5,813 nucleotides of DNA from NCBI GenBank assembly GCA_947456845.1, contig CANGUJ010000276.1, positions 1 to 5,813 of the forward strand. The letters are read 5' to 3'. The translations under genes and the position numbers were made by a program. Shown here in pieces: positions 5,340-5,813 of this stretch. The notes under the pieces are model-generated. The model was given only the letters and a program-made list of their open reading frames with translations. It had not been told where the DNA came from and did no database searches. The stretch comes from Burkholderiales bacterium (GTDB lineage Bacteria; Pseudomonadota; Gammaproteobacteria; Burkholderiales; JAEUOS01). The stretch's first letter is position 1, and each line of letters opens with the position of its first letter.

Positions 5340-5579
5340 GCGGCCGGGCGGGGCGGCGGCGGCCAGCATGAAGACATAGCCGTTCAGGCGCGGATAGCCC
5401 GGCACCTGCTCCTGTGCCGTCGGGACGTTGGGAAACACCTTGTTGCGTTCCGGCTCGCTCATCGCGATGGCCTTGAGGCGACCCTGCCGGATGAGGGGGG
5501 CCGCGCTCTGCACCGTCATGATCACCATGTCGACATGCCTGCCACCCAGCGCGGTGAGCAGGTCCGTGCCGCCGTCAGA
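5340..5579 (-). pseudogene. Bug/TctC-family solute receptor remnant, central fragment only
   Basis: On the minus strand this stretch reads SDGGTDLLTALGGRHVDMVI, SAAPLIRQGRLKAIAMSEPER, FPNVPTAQEQVPGYPRLNGY and FMLAAAAPPGR. These are the central and following blocks of Bug receptors (the usual versions are LTDLLGGQVDVMF, IRAGKLRALAVTS, PDVPTVAESGVPGF and LLAPAGTP). Upstream of it the frame runs to a stop at 5643-5645 with no signal peptide or N-terminal domain. Downstream of PPGR the frame stays open to 5241, but with sequence unlike the family (about 32 residues, no V-x-x-L-N or C-terminal helix). Roughly 80 of about 320 residues survive. It differs in sequence from the pseudogene at 3493-3865 and overlaps it in family position, so they are two separate genes. 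The boundaries are approximate. Confidence 0.8.
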
Positions 5580-5700
5580 AGGCGCGCTGGCCGTGCCGCC
5601 AAGCGCGCGAGGCCGGATTGCCGAATCATGCCGTGTGTCCGTTCATGGGCCGCTTGAGCCGCGCATATTACCCACTCGCCGTCCCTGCCGGCACGCGCGG

Positions 5701-5729
5701 TTGACGTGGAGCGCCCCTGCTCCCAGAAT
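5701..5729 (+). promoter_or_regulatory. Candidate sigma70 promoter for the gene at the right edge
   Basis: TTGACG (5701-5706, 5 of 6 to the -35 consensus) is followed after 17 bp by CAGAAT (5724-5729, 4 of 6 to the -10 consensus). Transcription would start near 5736, giving a leader of about 37 nt before the ATG at 5773. This is the best promoter match I could find in the window. Confidence 0.45.
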
Positions 5730-5772
5730 CGGGGCACGCAACAGGCCAAACCAAAAGGGCAACATCAACACC

Positions 5773-5813
5773 ATGCGTCCCATCGCCTGCGTCGTGCTGG
5801 CCGTGATCCTTGC
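5773..5813 (+). CDS. Partial 5' end of an exported protein gene (runs off the window)
   Basis: Only 13 complete codons are visible, reading MRPIACVVLAVIL. This is a basic residue followed by a hydrophobic run, as at the start of a signal peptide or membrane anchor. It lies behind a plausible promoter (5701-5729). The ribosome-binding site is unclear: AAAAGGG ends about 13 nt before the ATG, which is longer than usual. Another Bug receptor would fit the neighbourhood, but nothing in these residues shows the family. Confidence 0.5.
   Translation, partial: MRPIACVVLAVIL

Noticed and set aside
4582..5379. 265-codon open frame on the plus strand opposite the VOC gene
   Set aside because: It is the antisense of two recognised genes, rich in His/Arg/Asp, with no motif and no ribosome-binding context.
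5522..5749. 75-codon open frame on the minus strand upstream of the second receptor remnant
   Set aside because: Where it overlaps the remnant it reads a different phase from the receptor sequence. The rest has no features and lies over the candidate promoter of the next gene.

Overview
The window is GC-rich and densely coded and looks like a beta-proteobacterial chromosome, most likely Burkholderiales. The grounds are two decayed genes for Bug/TctC-type periplasmic solute receptors (a family hugely expanded in Bordetella, Achromobacter, Cupriavidus and relatives), an OmpA-type protein of the Burkholderiales pattern, and BON, CsbD and non-canonical Crp/Fnr genes. The genus cannot be fixed from the sequence alone. 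There are no RNA genes, CRISPR arrays, transposases or phage genes.

Left part (1-3440), an envelope/stress and regulator block. A leftward pair, an OmpA-family peptidoglycan-binding protein (502-1221) followed by a small BON-domain lipoprotein (141-449), probably forms one transcript ending at a perfect 13-bp hairpin (41-70). Divergent from it across a 306-bp gap is a Crp/Fnr-family regulator (1528-2271, +). A CsbD-family stress protein (2304-2519, -) lies tail-to-tail with that regulator. Head-to-head with csbD is a second, clearly paralogous Crp/Fnr-family regulator (2742-3440, +). A small palindrome lies in the first intergenic gap and a large imperfect hairpin sits directly in front of the second regulator. 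An attractive but unproven reading is that the two regulators control the neighbouring envelope-stress genes and perhaps each other.

Right part (3441-5813), a small catabolic pair between two wrecked transporter-receptor genes. A VOC-fold (glyoxalase/dioxygenase-type) protein (4789-5244) and an isocitrate lyase/PEP mutase superfamily enzyme resembling oxaloacetate decarboxylase (3912-4775) are 13 nt apart on the minus strand and almost certainly co-transcribed. On one side is a Bug receptor pseudogene (3493-3865, +) that has lost its N-terminal half and an internal block. On the other is a second, different Bug remnant (about 5340-5579, -). A new plus-strand gene with a signal-peptide-like start begins at 5773 behind a plausible sigma70 promoter and runs off the window.

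I did not find a convincing undescribed system. The points most worth following are the paired Crp-like regulators around csbD with their unusual leader structure, and the intact enzyme pair caught between two receptor pseudogenes.
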